Of a DNA stretch of 64,000 nucleotides, positions 20,298 through 30,500 are shown piece after piece. The notes beneath the pieces are model-generated. The model saw only the letters and a program-made list of their open reading frames with translations. It was not told where the DNA came from and made no database searches. The number at the start of each line of letters is the position of its first letter. Position 1 is the first letter of the stretch. Both the position numbers and the translations under genes were made by a program. The stretch spans positions 1 to 64,000 of the forward strand of contig JAIVFI010000002.1 of NCBI GenBank assembly GCA_025558095.1. The letters run 5' to 3'. Source of the DNA: Hyaloraphidium curvatum (lineage: Eukaryota; Monoblepharomycota; Hyaloraphidiomycetes; Hyaloraphidiales; Hyaloraphidiaceae).

Positions 20298-20736
20298 ATG
20301 CTCCCCCGCGCCGCCCTCCCCCTCCTCCTCGCCCTCCTCCTCCTCCCCACCTCCGCCCCCGCCCTCCCGGGCCCGGCGGTGGTCTTCCGCCGCTCGTGCG
20401 CGGAATGCGGCGACGACGCCCTGTGGTGCGCCGATGCCGCCCCCGCGCCGGCCGCGGCCGAATTAATTCCCCCCGCGGCGCAGCGAGTTCGGGTACAAGG
20501 GGGCGCCGGCGTACCACGTCGCGTGCTTCGAGTACGGCGCGTTCGGGGGGGACGGCCAGCGGCTCGTGGAGGGGTGCCTCCCCGACGCCCGGCCGTGCGG
20601 TAGCTCGTCGCAATGCTGGTGAGCTGCCGTTCGTGGCTGCTTTGGACTGTTTCTGAGCGACTGTTGCCGGGCCAGCTCGGGCGTTTGCGATGGGGAGGGG
20701 GCGGACAGCGTCTGCCTCCCGCCCGCGGCGGCATGA
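20298..20736 (+). CDS. small secreted Cys-rich protein, frameshifted
   Basis: Two exons (20298-20618, 20676-20736; GTGAGC donor, 57-nt intron). The signal peptide is MLPRAALPLLLALLLLP. After VFRRSCAECG, shared with the paralogue at 21223, the frame is lost at a run of six C (20469-20474). Removing one C gives about 126 residues and restores SEFGYKGAPAYHVAC, which matches SELGYPGAPLDAVAC in the paralogue. The C-terminus, completed by the intron, reads CGSSSQC then CSGVC and ends shortly after SVCLPP, a spacing seen in small disulfide-knot modules. The function is unknown; such proteins occur as fungal secreted effectors or wall proteins, which is inference only. Without the correction the frame ends early in an Arg-rich tail that looks artefactual. 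Confidence 0.55.
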
Positions 20737-20782
20737 AGAGGAAATCGTCCGACGAAGGGGCAGACGCATCTCCGCGACGATA

Positions 20783-21178
20783 TCAGAGCGATCCGTGTTT
20801 GTAGAATACCACGTAGGGAATACCAGCGAGTACTGGTGGCTCGGCAGATCCGTTGCCGAAGGGGATCTTCCGCTTCGAGTCCGACGGGCCGCCGGTCTCC
20901 GCACCAGCAGGAGCGGCCGCCTCGTTGAGAGAGCGAGCTTTTTCTTTGCTTCGAAGCATTGACTGGTGTTGTTGCATGAGGAGCGCAAAGAGGCGTGGTA
21001 GGGATGTCTCCCACGAGGGCTCCTCCCCTTCTATCCCCTCGGTCCATGACAAAGCGTCAATGGACGTGTCGGTCTCGCTACCCAGCACGTAAGAAGTCAT
21101 TACGTACGGCATGGATGTGCCGCCGGCCAAACAGGCGGCGAGATCCTCGTAAAGGACTTCGGCAACGCGCAATCTCCG
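20783..21178 (-). other. orphan open segment, possible gene remnant
   Basis: On the minus strand an open frame reads VAEVLYEDLAACLAGG, SWETSLPRLFALLMQQHQS and a charged KEKARSLNEAA segment before a stop at 20783. The residue composition looks protein-like and differs from the Arg/Pro/Ala-rich noise of other antisense frames, but no start, partner exon or family could be found. It lies between the two Cys-rich genes, antisense to them. Could be the last exon of a decayed gene or chance. Confidence 0.2.
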
Positions 21179-21222
21179 CTGGGGACCAGAGTGGGGACAC
21201 CGCCCCCCAGCCTTTTCCCGCG

Positions 21223-21942
21223 ATGCGCGCCGCCGCCTTCTCCGTCGCCGCGATCGCGCTCGCCCTCGCAGTTGTCGCTTCGGGCTCGTGAGCTTCCTCC
21301 CGGCGCGATGCGCGCGTCCCGAGCGGCTCCTGACAGCAGTCGCGCAGGCCCGTCCGCGCGGCCCAAGCCCCGGCCGTGTTCCGCAGGAGCTGTGCCGCGT
21401 GCGCCGAGCACGAATACTGGTTGGCCGCCCGTCCCGCTCCTTGCCTGATCGCGCTGACGGACCGCCCCGCCCCCAGCGAGCTCGGCTACCCCGGCGCCCC
21501 CCTCGACGCGGTCGCCTGCGTCGACTACTCCTCCGCGTCCCGCCGTGCACTCTACCGCCGCTACGCACCCGGCTCATGCTCCGTCCTCGACCCCCCGCTG
21601 TACCCGTCGGGCATGCTGCAGTGCGGCACCGGGGGCGGCTACCAATCCGCGTGCGACCTCGCCACAGGCGCCCTCGTCCCCTCGGGAACAGCGGACGGGA
21701 TGTGCGTCAACCCGGACGCCGACGAGTACTGCTGCCAGTCGGTCGCCACGGGGTGCGCCAACGCCGGCGGGGGCGCAAAGCAGATGTGCAGGGCGGCGGT
21801 CGGGGCGGCGAGCAACGTGGTGTACGCGTCGACGTCGCAGCTGCAGTGCGATCTGTCGACGGGCGTGGTGGGGTCGGGGTCGGGGCGGTGCAGCTCCACG
21901 CCCGCGGTCGGCTCGGCGGCGGGGTGCTGCGTTCCCACCTAG
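21223..21942 (+). CDS. secreted Cys-rich protein
   Basis: Two exons (21223-21287 and 21348-21942, 60-nt GT-AG intron in phase 2) give 219 residues. Exon 1 encodes a signal peptide (MRAAAFSVAAIALALAVVAS). The mature protein starts near AQAPAVFRRSCAACAEHEYW and contains about 16 Cys, spaced as CDL and CVNPDADEYCCQ and CSSTP...GCC. It ends with a Cys pair shortly before the stop. The N-terminal half is paralogous to the gene at 20298 (VFRRSCA, GY.GAP....AC). No enzyme motif is visible. The splice both joins the signal peptide to the mature frame and uses a consensus GTGAGC donor, so the model is firm although the function is unknown. Confidence 0.72.
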
Positions 21943-22382
21943 ACACGCGTCAAAGCTTGCACTTCTTCGGTGATCCAACAATGCTCGTCGTCGGTCAGTC
22001 CGTCGCCTCCCCTCCTCGGTCATTTTCCGGCACCGCGTCGGCCAATCGGCCATCTGCCTGGCACTCGGCCGACCAGTGCCTCCCGACCCTGCACCTCCCG
22101 CGCCGCATCATCTTCCTCCCTCCCTAGCTCACCCGGCGCACGCCTTGCACCTGTCCCGATCAGCTCGGTCAGTACGTGACCCCGGCTGTCTGTGGAGCGG
22201 GGCTCGAATGCAGACAGTCCGGTCGGAACGACCGAGGAGGCGCTCCTTTGTTCTCCAAGGCGGGTTGGGCACGGAGAGGCAGCCAAAGCGGGCCAATCGT
22301 TGGAAGCAGGGCAGAGATTGGCGGAGCAGAAGGCAAAGGATTGACCGCATTCCACCGCCGATCTCATCTGTTTACACCCGCG
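21943..22382. other. intergenic region
   Basis: 440 bp. An in-frame ATG for the next gene exists at 22176, but the 69 codons from it lack conserved features; treated as promoter and leader. Confidence 0.35.
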
Positions 22383-24656
22383 ATGCTTGGCACGGGCAGC
22401 TGGTCCGAGGCGGGCCGCAAGGCGCGCAAGAAGCAGCTAAAACGGGCGGCGCCCGTGGCGCCGGCGAACCTGCCCTCGGACGTGCTCGTGGACTTTGCCC
22501 TGGCGGCCATCTCCGACTCGGTGCCGAACGACCCCGCCGACCTGCTCATCGTGCGCGGCGACGCGCGCAGCCACTTCTGGCTGGCAGAGATAAAAGGCCA
22601 GCGCCGCGTGCGCCGCGTGTTCGGGTCGGCGCTCCCGCCGCTGCAGCGCGGGCGCGCTTTCCAAATCCGCTGCGACGCGCGCGCCGGGAGGCGCTCGTGC
22701 TCCATGGACTTTGCCGAACGGCGCGTGATCATCGAGGATGCGGTGCTGACGTGGGCCCCGCGCGTGTTTGCGAGGACGGCGTGGGACGGCGAGGTCCCGG
22801 AGCTCGACGTCGACGCGGTGGAGAGCGTGCCGGAGCCGGCACGGCCAACGACCCCGCCTCTGGCCATCGCCGTTGCGCAACCCAGCATTCCCCCGGTGCT
22901 TGCAACCGCAGGGGTGTTTGATGAACTTGCGGAGGACGGTGCAGGCCCGGATTCTGAGGGCGAAACCGAGGCGGACCGCTCGCCCGCGGATCGGAATCGC
23001 GCTCCCGCCGCCGCTGCCGCCCGGAAAAAGGCCGGCAAGTCCAAGAAGAAGGCCAAGGATGCCAAGCAGTCCCCTTCGCCGAACAACGAGCTCGAGGACT
23101 GGGAGCTCCTCGAGCGCGCCGCCAAGGAGGCCGAGGCGGCCCGCGCGGCCAAGGAGAGGGAGGAAGAGGCCGCGCGGATCGCCAAGGAGAAAACAGAGAC
23201 AGTTGCCCGAGCCGAGGCGGCCACCAGCACGGAAGCTAGGCCGCATGACGCGGGGAAGGACTTGGCTGCCGGAGGCGAAAAGGCCAAAGAGGGCCCGGCG
23301 CCGGCTATGGCACCGGCCAGCGTCTACGCGAAGCTGTTTCCGCATTTTGTCGAGGTCAAGGGCATCGATTTCGAGCCCTCGCCTGCGATCATTGGCGTGT
23401 TGGAAGGGGGGGAAGGCTTCCTCACCGCCGCGGAATGCGCCATGTTCCAGCCGGACCCGCCGCCGGACGACGGCGAGGGCGACGAGTGGGCGGACAACTT
23501 CGACGCCGCCGGCTTCTCCGGCTGCATGGACTCCCTGCTCATGGACTACACCGCCAACTTCCTCCCGTCCATGCTGCGAGCACGGGAGGCGGGTCCGGCG
23601 CCCTGGGCGGACGCTCCGCCACGCGCACACCGCGCCAGGAGGGCGCTCCGCCGGGCGTGGGACCTCGTCCGGGCGCTGCTGCGTCCGGGTACGGGCGCGC
23701 CGCCGGAGCGCCTGGCGCCCTTCTTCAGGAACGGGGCGCTGCCCCGCACGGGCATGAAGCCGTGGCACGCCAACCTCCTGCACCGGATCTTCCTGAAGCA
23801 CTACATAGCCATGCGCACGACCGTCACCGCGTTCGCGGACCCGCACGTACGGCAGCGCTGGAGGGCGGTGGATGCCCCGCAGTCGGACAAGGCAGCGCAC
23901 GCCGGGGCCGCGTTCGTCCTCTGCGACTTTTTCCTCCCGGCCTTCAACTACGCCTGCGGCCTCCTCGCGTCGCTCATGTCCTCGCGCCCCGTCGCGGCAC
24001 GCGTGGCCCGGGACCCCAACTTCCTCGACCAGCTCGCCTTTGCCGGTGCCAGCATGGTCGCGATCAAGGCCGCCCCCGGCTTCCACGGCCGCCCCGAGCT
24101 TCCCATCGGGTGGTACACGTGCTCGGACATCCTCAACGCCGTGGACATCTGCTCCCTCGCCGTGGCCGAGAACCGCAACCCGTGGCACCAGACCTCACAC
24201 GGGGCCGTGATCATGGGGCAGCACGTGCCCGCGGAGCTGCTCTACATCAACGCCGGCGCCATCAACGGCGTCTTCGAGCAGGGAGCGTCGCACCCCGGGA
24301 CCGATCCGTCCCGCGGCCCCAGGTTCGCCGCGCGGAGGCTGATCCTGAGCCTCGTGGTGGAGCGGGACGTCGAAAAGAACCCCGTCCTCTCCCTGCGCCG
24401 CGAAGCCCTGAAGGCGTGCATCGCCGCGCGATTGCCGGGCGACGATGCCTGCGACGCGTGTTACAAGCCCGGCCCGCTGTCGACCGTGTGCGGGAACTGC
24501 GGGTTCGGCACCTTCTGCAGCGGCGACTGCCTGCGCGCCGGGTTCGAGGACCACAAGACCGTGTGCAAGCAGATCGGAATGGGGATGATACGCAGCATGC
24601 AGGAGCTCCGCGCGAAGCAGCTGGAGCATAGGAAGCTGATGCCGAAGAAGAGATAG
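22383..24656 (+). CDS. MYND zinc-finger protein with coiled-coil region
   Basis: A single exon encodes 757 residues. The C-terminus carries a MYND finger: CDACYKPG, then CGNCGFGTFCSGDC and a final HKTVC, giving the CxxC...CxxC...CxxC...HxxxC ligand pattern at about 689-731. MYND fingers bind proline-rich peptides in partner proteins. Residues about 205-300 are Lys/Glu/Ala-rich heptad-like sequence likely to form a coiled coil (KKAGKSKKKAKDAK, ELLERAAKEAEAARAAKER). The middle part (VKGIDFEPSP, LHRIFLKHYIAMRTTVTAF, PIGWYTCSDILNAVDIC) is conserved-looking but not recognised. It is one of four MYND genes in this window; all carry the finger at or near the C-terminus on different N-terminal bodies. 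No signal peptide. Confidence 0.8.
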   Translation: MLGTGSWSEAGRKARKKQLKRAAPVAPANLPSDVLVDFALAAISDSVPNDPADLLIVRGDARSHFWLAEIKGQRRVRRVFGSALPPLQRGRAFQIRCDARAGRRSCSMDFAERRVIIEDAVLTWAPRVFARTAWDGEVPELDVDAVESVPEPARPTTPPLAIAVAQPSIPPVLATAGVFDELAEDGAGPDSEGETEADRSPADRNRAPAAAAARKKAGKSKKKAKDAKQSPSPNNELEDWELLERAAKEAEAARAAKEREEEAARIAKEKTETVARAEAATSTEARPHDAGKDLAAGGEKAKEGPAPAMAPASVYAKLFPHFVEVKGIDFEPSPAIIGVLEGGEGFLTAAECAMFQPDPPPDDGEGDEWADNFDAAGFSGCMDSLLMDYTANFLPSMLRAREAGPAPWADAPPRAHRARRALRRAWDLVRALLRPGTGAPPERLAPFFRNGALPRTGMKPWHANLLHRIFLKHYIAMRTTVTAFADPHVRQRWRAVDAPQSDKAAHAGAAFVLCDFFLPAFNYACGLLASLMSSRPVAARVARDPNFLDQLAFAGASMVAIKAAPGFHGRPELPIGWYTCSDILNAVDICSLAVAENRNPWHQTSHGAVIMGQHVPAELLYINAGAINGVFEQGASHPGTDPSRGPRFAARRLILSLVVERDVEKNPVLSLRREALKACIAARLPGDDACDACYKPGPLSTVCGNCGFGTFCSGDCLRAGFEDHKTVCKQIGMGMIRSMQELRAKQLEHRKLMPKKR

Positions 24657-24715
24657 ATCGATGCCAATTGCACTGTATGTACATTCAAGAACCAACGATT
24701 TCCCTCCCCCAAGAA

Positions 24716-26632
24716 TCACGCGTTCCGCATCTCGGGCGGCACGTACCGCAGCCCCAGCTTCTCGAAGAGCCCCTCCTCCGACTCGACCTCGATCCGTTCC
24801 CCCGTGACGCGGTCGAACAGGCCGTGCGAGGCAAAGTGCATCCCATGGAGGCGAGCCCACTCGCGCAGGGAGCGCTGGAAGAGGGTCGAGCCGGACCAGC
24901 CGACGACGGCGACGGGGTAGTTGGCGGGCGGGGTGACGATGAGGTCGAGCTGGCGGAGCTTGCCGCTGGAGGGCTGGCTGAGGACGACGAACGCCTGTGC
25001 GTCATTCCCAGCCGAATGCATCACATGGGAGGTCCATTGTATCCGCGTCGTGGCAACGCACCTTGTCCAGCACGTCAAAGTGCGCCCCGCGAAACGCGCC
25101 CATGCTGCTCGGGTTGACCCACTCCACGACGCCCCGCCCTCCAAACGCCTTCTGGCTCACACTCCTCGCATCCCCGCGCCCCTCCCTTCCCTCGCCGAAG
25201 GTTAGGATGTCCACGAGCACGCCGCGCCGCTCGAGCTGCTTCACGATCCGCCCCAGGAGCCCCGGGACCTCGCCGGCGTCCGGGTGCGTGATGACGACGT
25301 CGACGTCGCCGTTGAGCAGCTTGCCCCTGCGGTACCCGCCGCACACCTCGTGCTCCAGCTTCGGGTCCACGGCATCCAGCGCCTCCCTGACGACAGCGAC
25401 GACCTCGGCCACGTCGTCGCGGTCCATCGGCGCTGAAAAGGCGGAGAAGTAGCGCACCCCCATGTCCTGGCTCGGGTTCAGCCTGATCGCGTTCTCTTCC
25501 GCCGCCCTCGCGATGCCCTCGACGGTCCTGTACCCCCGGTTCCACCACTCCCGCGCCGTGGTCGCCCCCACGCCGTAGATCTTGGCGAAGCAGTCCAGCG
25601 TCTTGAACCTCTCGTCGGTCCTGATCCGCTCGGCCTCCTTCAGCCCGCCCGTCTTGAGCACCTCCCGGATGATGTGCGCGATCTTGGTCCCGATCCCCTT
25701 GACCTTCACGGCCTCGGCCGCCGAGCGGACGCGGCGGGGGTAGCTCCGCAATGCGGCCGCCGCATGCGAGTAGGCGAGGAACGAGGTCTCGTTGCCCTCG
25801 AGGTAGCGCGACCGGGCAATGATGTCGAGCGGCTCGATGAGGTCGTCGTTGGGGCTGGTCAGGGGGTGGAACCGCTGGCATTCGTGCCGCACGTTCGGGT
25901 ACGATGGGTCCAGCGCGGCGCTGCCGTCCTCGGAATCGGTGTCCGTCTCGCCCTCCGACCCGGTGCCGCGTGCCATGGGCGAGGAAGAGCGGGAGCTGAT
26001 GGATGCGGAGCCGAGTGAGAGCCGGGAGGGCGAGGGGGAAGGAGACATGCGGCGGCGTTTGGCCTGGCTCGCCGCCGCGTCGAGCGCCGAGAGGTGTTCC
26101 TTGGCCGCCTGCTTCAGGTCAGGATGCTCGCGGGCCTGTGGGATGGTACGTGGAAGCCTTTCGTCAGCACCTGCGGTTGGTGACAGTCGCCGTTGTATCC
26201 CACCCAACGCCTCACCCTCTCGTCCGCCTCGACCAGCCTCCTGTCCGGCCTGTACTCGTCCGGCACCCCAATCTCGTACGCTGCCGTGTCGAGCAACCTC
26301 CTCTCCCTCACGCAGTCAAACACAAACTCCCTCCTGAGCACCCTCAGATCCGGCTTGTGCTTCGGCACGTACCGTCCGATCCGCCGTGCCGATCCCAGGC
26401 CCGTCAGGAGGTAGTCCGCCCCTGAGTAGTCCGCGTTCTCGGAGAGCAGCACGCCGCCGTGGCGCGGGATCTCGGCGTCGAGGTCCGCGAGCTCCGGGTC
26501 GGGGAGGCCGGCGTCGACGAGGGCAAAGGTGAGGCCGCCGAAAAGGAAGTCGGAGATGTCGAGCGTGAGCTTCGGACGCGGAGAGGAGCTCGGTGGTGGC
26601 GCGCTAGAGGAGCTGCCCGCAACGGAAGCCAT
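24716..26632 (-). CDS. family X DNA polymerase with BRCT domain (pol lambda/Pol4-like)
   Basis: Exons 26216-26632, 25062-26135 and 24716-24994 (introns 80 and 67 nt) give 589 residues, close to human pol lambda. It fills short gaps in base-excision repair and end joining. Order of parts: an N-terminal BRCT domain (FLFGGLTFALVDAG, GGVLLSENADYSGADYLLT, REFVFDCVRERRLLD); a Ser/Pro-rich linker; the 8-kDa lyase-type domain with a helix-hairpin-helix GIGTKIAHIIREVLKTG; a second hairpin FAKIYGVGATTAREWW; palm motif CGGYRRGKLLNGDVDVVI with the metal-binding DVD pair; and, after the last splice, RQLDLIV with the third Asp. The C-terminus ends in GLRYVPPEMRNA, as in pol lambda and beta. A 35-nt alternative for the first intron is possible but less typical. 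Confidence 0.92.
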
Positions 26633-26759
26633 GGTTGGCGGTTGCGAGGTGAGTCGGCTAATGACACGTCATCAACCGAACCGTACAAGCGGTCGCACGC
26701 CGCCAACACCAAGATCAATGGCACATCACATTTCGCAACGACATCGCATCCATAATCAT

Positions 26760-28076
26760 TTACAGCACGCTCCTCCTCCATGCCGGGCTCTCCGCGTACC
26801 CCTTCCCCCTCAGCGCCTCGGCCTGCGTGCCCGAGCTGGGGTCGAAGAACGGCCGCTCGCCCGTCGCAACCACGCGCACGCCGCGCCGGACCGAGGGATA
26901 GTAGTCCCTGTACGTCAAACAATGGGTCAGTCCGAAACTGGTTTAGCGAGTCCAAGGAGTACCGACCAGACGGCCTCGTGCTGCGTGGCCCGGTTGTCCC
27001 AGATCGCCACCGAGTTGTCCTCCCACTTGAACCGTACCTTGAACTCGTCGCTCTTGACGTGGTCTGCCGCGCACCCCATCTCAGCCCCCACTCCCGCACG
27101 CCCCCAAACGCGGCACCCACTGAACAAAAACTGCAGCACCGAGTCGCTCTCCCCCTTTGTCAGCCCCTTGATCTGCGTGGTGAAGCCCTCGTTGACGAAG
27201 AGGGACTTCCAGCGGGTGAGCGGGTGAGTGCGGACGACGGGGTGGAGGGAGGTGTGCGGGCCGCGGCGGTAGTAGCGGAGCTGGTCCGCGGTCAGGTCGG
27301 GGCGGAGGCCGGTGTAGTGCTAACCGACGGCGATGAGACGCGGTCGGGATGGATGGAAGCGGGATCCCACCCTGTGGGCGTTGGTGTGGTACGCCTGGAG
27401 CCCCTCGAGGAACCGCTTGTACGTGGGCGTCAGCCGGTCGTAGGCCGCGTACCCCGAGATCCAGAGCGTGTCGCCGCCGACCTCGGGCGCCTTGGTGATC
27501 TTGAGCATCGAGTAGGCCGCCGGTTCGGTCTCGAACGAGACGTCCGAGTGCCAGCCCTCGCCCGCGACGGCCGCCGAGCTGTGGGTCGCGGTTCGTCGTG
27601 CGCGGTCAGCCGACCGAAGCAGTCCACAGTGCCAACACCGCAACGCACCTGGCGTCGGCCGAAAACACCTGGATCTCGTCCTTGTCCGGGTCCGACCAGC
27701 CCAGCGGGTGCACGTGGATCGGCCCCAGCTTCCTCCCCAGCGCCAGCTGCCCCGCCTCGTCGATGTCCTGGTCGCGGAAGAACACCACCCCCCTCTCCGC
27801 AACCAGCAGCGCGAGGTCCTGGACCTGCTGGTCCGTCAGCTTCGAGAGCTGGATGCCCGACGCGGCCGGGAACTCGGTGCCGATGGCGGCGGTCAGGTCG
27901 CGGCGGCGGAAGGCGGCCAGCGAGGATTTGGCGGGGTCGGCCTTTGCGCCGGCGAGCTCCGAGAGCGGGCGGTTGACGACGCGGAAGTCGGAGCCCTTGG
28001 GGAGGTGCAGCACCGCCTCGGCGATGAAGGTGACGCCCTCGGCGTCCGAGCGCGGCGCGGGGTCGACCGAGGTCAT
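26760..28076 (-). CDS. TauD/TfdA-type 2-oxoglutarate dioxygenase
   Basis: Five exons (27649-28076, 27371-27578, 27121-27319, 26967-27063, 26760-26907; introns 51-70 nt) give 359 residues. These Fe(II)/2-oxoglutarate enzymes hydroxylate substrates such as taurine, sulfonates or aryloxyacids. The facial triad is visible: His and Asp in WHSDVSFE, and the distal His in DNRATQHEAV. The 2-oxoglutarate-binding Arg lies in the following VRRGVRV segment. Other landmarks are GVVFFRDQDID near residue 80 and LGPIHVHPLGW. Splicing reconstructs FLFNHVKSDEFKVRFKWEDNSVAIWDNR and AVWDYYPSVRRG, both conserved in yeast sulfonate dioxygenase relatives. The true substrate cannot be read from sequence. It lies 127 bp upstream of, and on the same strand as, the polymerase gene. 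Confidence 0.9.
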
Positions 28077-28372
28077 GGCGGGGGCGGGCCGGGGCCGGGG
28101 CTCAAAAGCGCTCTAGCGGAACAAGATTGGACTGGCGAGGCCGGTCTCTCCCTGCCGGCAATGACGGGCCGATGGCGTTTGCTCGTGGGCGGAGAGATGG
28201 CGCGATTCCCAGCACAAACACCGCTGCGACTTCTTCCGTCTCCCACGCGCCGCCCTGAAAATCGCCCTAGCTCCTCCGAAGACGATCAACGAACAAGATT
28301 GATTCCTGGTCGGCACAGCAACCTGTCCAATCTTCTCCCCAGCGTACGGGCTTCCTCGCTATACGGCTCACT

Positions 28373-29266
28373 TCAGAGCCGCCCCTCGTCCCCGGCCGGG
28401 TTCCTCCGGACGTGCTCCACCAGCTCCTTGTTGACCACCTCGGGCGCCTCGTCCGTCACAAAGTGCCCGACCCCGGCCAGCGGCACGAACCTGTACGCCG
28501 CGGCCACGTGCGCCCCCGTCCCGTGCGCCGCGGTCTTGCCCACCGTCCCGTCCTCCTCGCCCCACAGGTACAGCGTCGGCACCTCGATTATGCCGACCTC
28601 GGTGCCCTTGAGCGCAGCCCCGGCGGCGCGGTACCACCCCAGCGCGGCCTCCATCGCCGCTTCGTTCCCGACAACGGAGAGGTACTCGTCGATCGTCTCC
28701 GCGGGCACCCCCTTGCTCTTGCTGGCCCACTTGGGTCCCAGCAGCTCCCTGATCCTCGCACACCCGTCCTTCACGAGTTCCGGCCCCGCCTCGGGCTTCA
28801 GGAAGGCGGCGTGGTGGCCCGACCGCGTGCGCTGGCCCTCGGCGTCGGCCTGGAACGCGGCGCGGAAGGACAGCGGGTGCGGGCGCGAGAGCACCGTCAG
28901 GGAGGCGAGCCGCGACGGGTGCAGCGAGGCCGCGTGCCACGCGATGGCGCCGCCCCAGTCGATGCCGACGAGGTGGAACCGCCGGCCGGGGGACACGGCG
29001 TCGGCGACGGCGAACACGTCGGCGACCATCTTGTCGACCGTGTAGTTCATGATGTCGGCCGGGTCGGGACGCAGCCCCGGAGAATAGCCGCGCTGGTCGA
29101 CGGCGACGGCGCGGAAACCGGCCGAGGCGAGCGCGGGCAGCTGGCGCTTGAACGCGTGCCGCGACTGCGGGAAGCCGTGCAGCAGGACCACGAGCTCGCC
29201 CGATGCGGGGCCGGCGGCAAACGCCGTCAGCGTGCCGCCGGGAATCGGGATGCCGATGGTTTCCAT
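28373..29266 (-). CDS. epoxide-hydrolase-like alpha/beta hydrolase
   Basis: A single exon encodes 297 residues. The fold is marked by [24 protein letters not shown] and a nucleophile elbow [10 protein letters not shown] in which the nucleophile is Asp103 rather than Ser. An Asp nucleophile with the HGFP oxyanion segment places it with epoxide hydrolases and haloalkane dehalogenases. The acid candidate is in [10 protein letters not shown] and the catalytic His in [13 protein letters not shown]. The cap region contains tyrosine candidates ([19 protein letters not shown]) that in epoxide hydrolases activate the epoxide oxygen. Cytosolic; no targeting peptide. The substrate is not deducible. Confidence 0.85.
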   Translation of the reverse strand: METIGIPIPGGTLTAFAAGPASGELVVLLHGFPQSRHAFKRQLPALASAGFRAVAVDQRGYSPGLRPDPADIMNYTVDKMVADVFAVADAVSPGRRFHLVGIDWGGAIAWHAASLHPSRLASLTVLSRPHPLSFRAAFQADAEGQRTRSGHHAAFLKPEAGPELVKDGCARIRELLGPKWASKSKGVPAETIDEYLSVVGNEAAMEAALGWYRAAGAALKGTEVGIIEVPTLYLWGEEDGTVGKTAAHGTGAHVAAAYRFVPLAGVGHFVTDEAPEVVNKELVEHVRRNPAGDEGRL

Positions 29267-29384
29267 GGTTGGGGGGCAGACGGGTCCGGTCTGGTCTGGG
29301 AGGCAGTCCGGCGCGATGGAAAAGAGCCAATCGACGAGCGCGCTAGGCCATGTAAGCTCCGAACTCCAACGATTTCTGGCTTTC

Positions 29385-30318
29385 TCAGCTCCTGGTGGTT
29401 CGATTTGGCTTTGGTGGTGTCACCTAGCCCCGCATCCCCGACGACGACGAGCGAACGACTACGTCGCCGCCGGCCCCGCCACCTTCCCGCGCAGAACCGC
29501 TTGTGCTTCGGCCAATCCCCCCTCTGGCACTCCTCCCCGCAGTAGTACGCAGCCCTGCATGCCCCGCACCTCCTCAACCCCCCCGTCGCCGGGTCCGCCA
29601 CGGTGCCGCAGGCCTGGCAGTACTGCACCAGCATCCCCACGGGCGCCTCCTCCCCCACGTCCCGCTTGCCTGTTCCGATCATGGCGAGGATCACCCTCTG
29701 CGTGCCCGTCTCGTTGTTCACGTCCCCCACGTACCCCAGGTAGCCCTCGCCGACCTTGGCGAACGCGATTGGGGCCTCCCCCTTGTCCGTCACCGGCATA
29801 ACCGGGAACACGCGCGATTCGGTGACGGCCCCCTCGGCGGGCACGTACACGCGCTGGTCGGCCTCGGCCCCGTCTACGTGCAGCGCCTTCATCGAGTACC
29901 GTTCCGGCAGCCCCGGCATGCGGTCGGCAAAGGCGGGGTTGGCCCGGTGCGTGGTCCGCTACGTCCGCGCCGGGGGCGTCGCGATCCTGTGCTGTATGTT
30001 CTCCTCCATGGTGAGGATGGACGCGCTGTCCTCCCTCTTCGGGCGCACCTTCGGGCTGCCGTGGACCAACGGGGATTACATGCTGCCCAGCGCCACGGCG
30101 ACCTTGGAGTTGGCCTTCACCGCAATGCCGCCGTCGGTCACGAGGACGGCGGCAAAGGCGTTGGGCCCCGTGAGCTTTGCGATGGCCGTCGCGGGGGAGG
30201 TCACCTCCACCGGGGAATACGACGCCCGGAGGAGCTGGAGGAAGCCGGCGTACATCGAGTCGAAGAAGCCCTCCTTCTCGAGGCTGATCAGCAGCACGGC
30301 TGGCTTCGATGCGGCCAT
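29385..30318 (-). pseudogene. MYND-finger gene disrupted by an internal inversion
   Basis: The minus strand carries the first part (30318 to about 30088), starting MAASKPAVLLISLEKEGFF and running to VLVTDGGIAVKANSKVAVAL, and the last part (about 29941 to 29385), running from NPAFADRMPGLPERYSMKAL through VGEGYLGYVGDVNNETGTQ to a MYND finger (YCQACG, RRCGACRAAYYCGEEC, HKRFC). Between them lies a segment that on this strand hits a stop at once, but whose plus strand encodes the expected middle of the same protein. This body plus MYND layout is one I know from expanded fungal families in which the middle carries a YVRAGG...FSSF...FGLPW motif. As it stands the gene cannot make the full protein. 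The last splice (29483 to 29391, ending two codons later) is tentative. Confidence 0.75.
29942..30087 (+). other. inverted internal exon segment of the MYND gene
   Basis: Read on the plus strand, these 146 bases give 48 open codons, beginning ARCVVRYVRAGG and ending GLPWTNGDYML. The flanking minus-strand codons end in VAVAL on one side and begin NPAFADR on the other. If the block is turned around, the reading frame runs without interruption through both junctions (146 = 48 codons plus 2 bases, completed by one base of the flank). The flanks share only one or two bases of homology at the breakpoints. Confidence 0.75.
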
Positions 30319-30500
30319 CCCGGTGCGTGCTTCGTCCGACGCGGCTTGGTTGTTTTTTTGCCTAGTTGGGTCAGCGTTGTTTGCGTCCTTAGAGGCCCAT
30401 CTACCGGAATTCCTGACTCTGATTGGTCGCGCCCCCTCGCCGCGCCCCGCAGTCACATTCCCCCTCCTGCGCCTCTCCGCCCCGGGGACCCGCGGCCGCC

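Noticed and set aside
22437-24188. 583-residue open frame antisense to the MYND gene
   Set aside because: Same shadow effect; no domain, and the sense frame carries the MYND finger.
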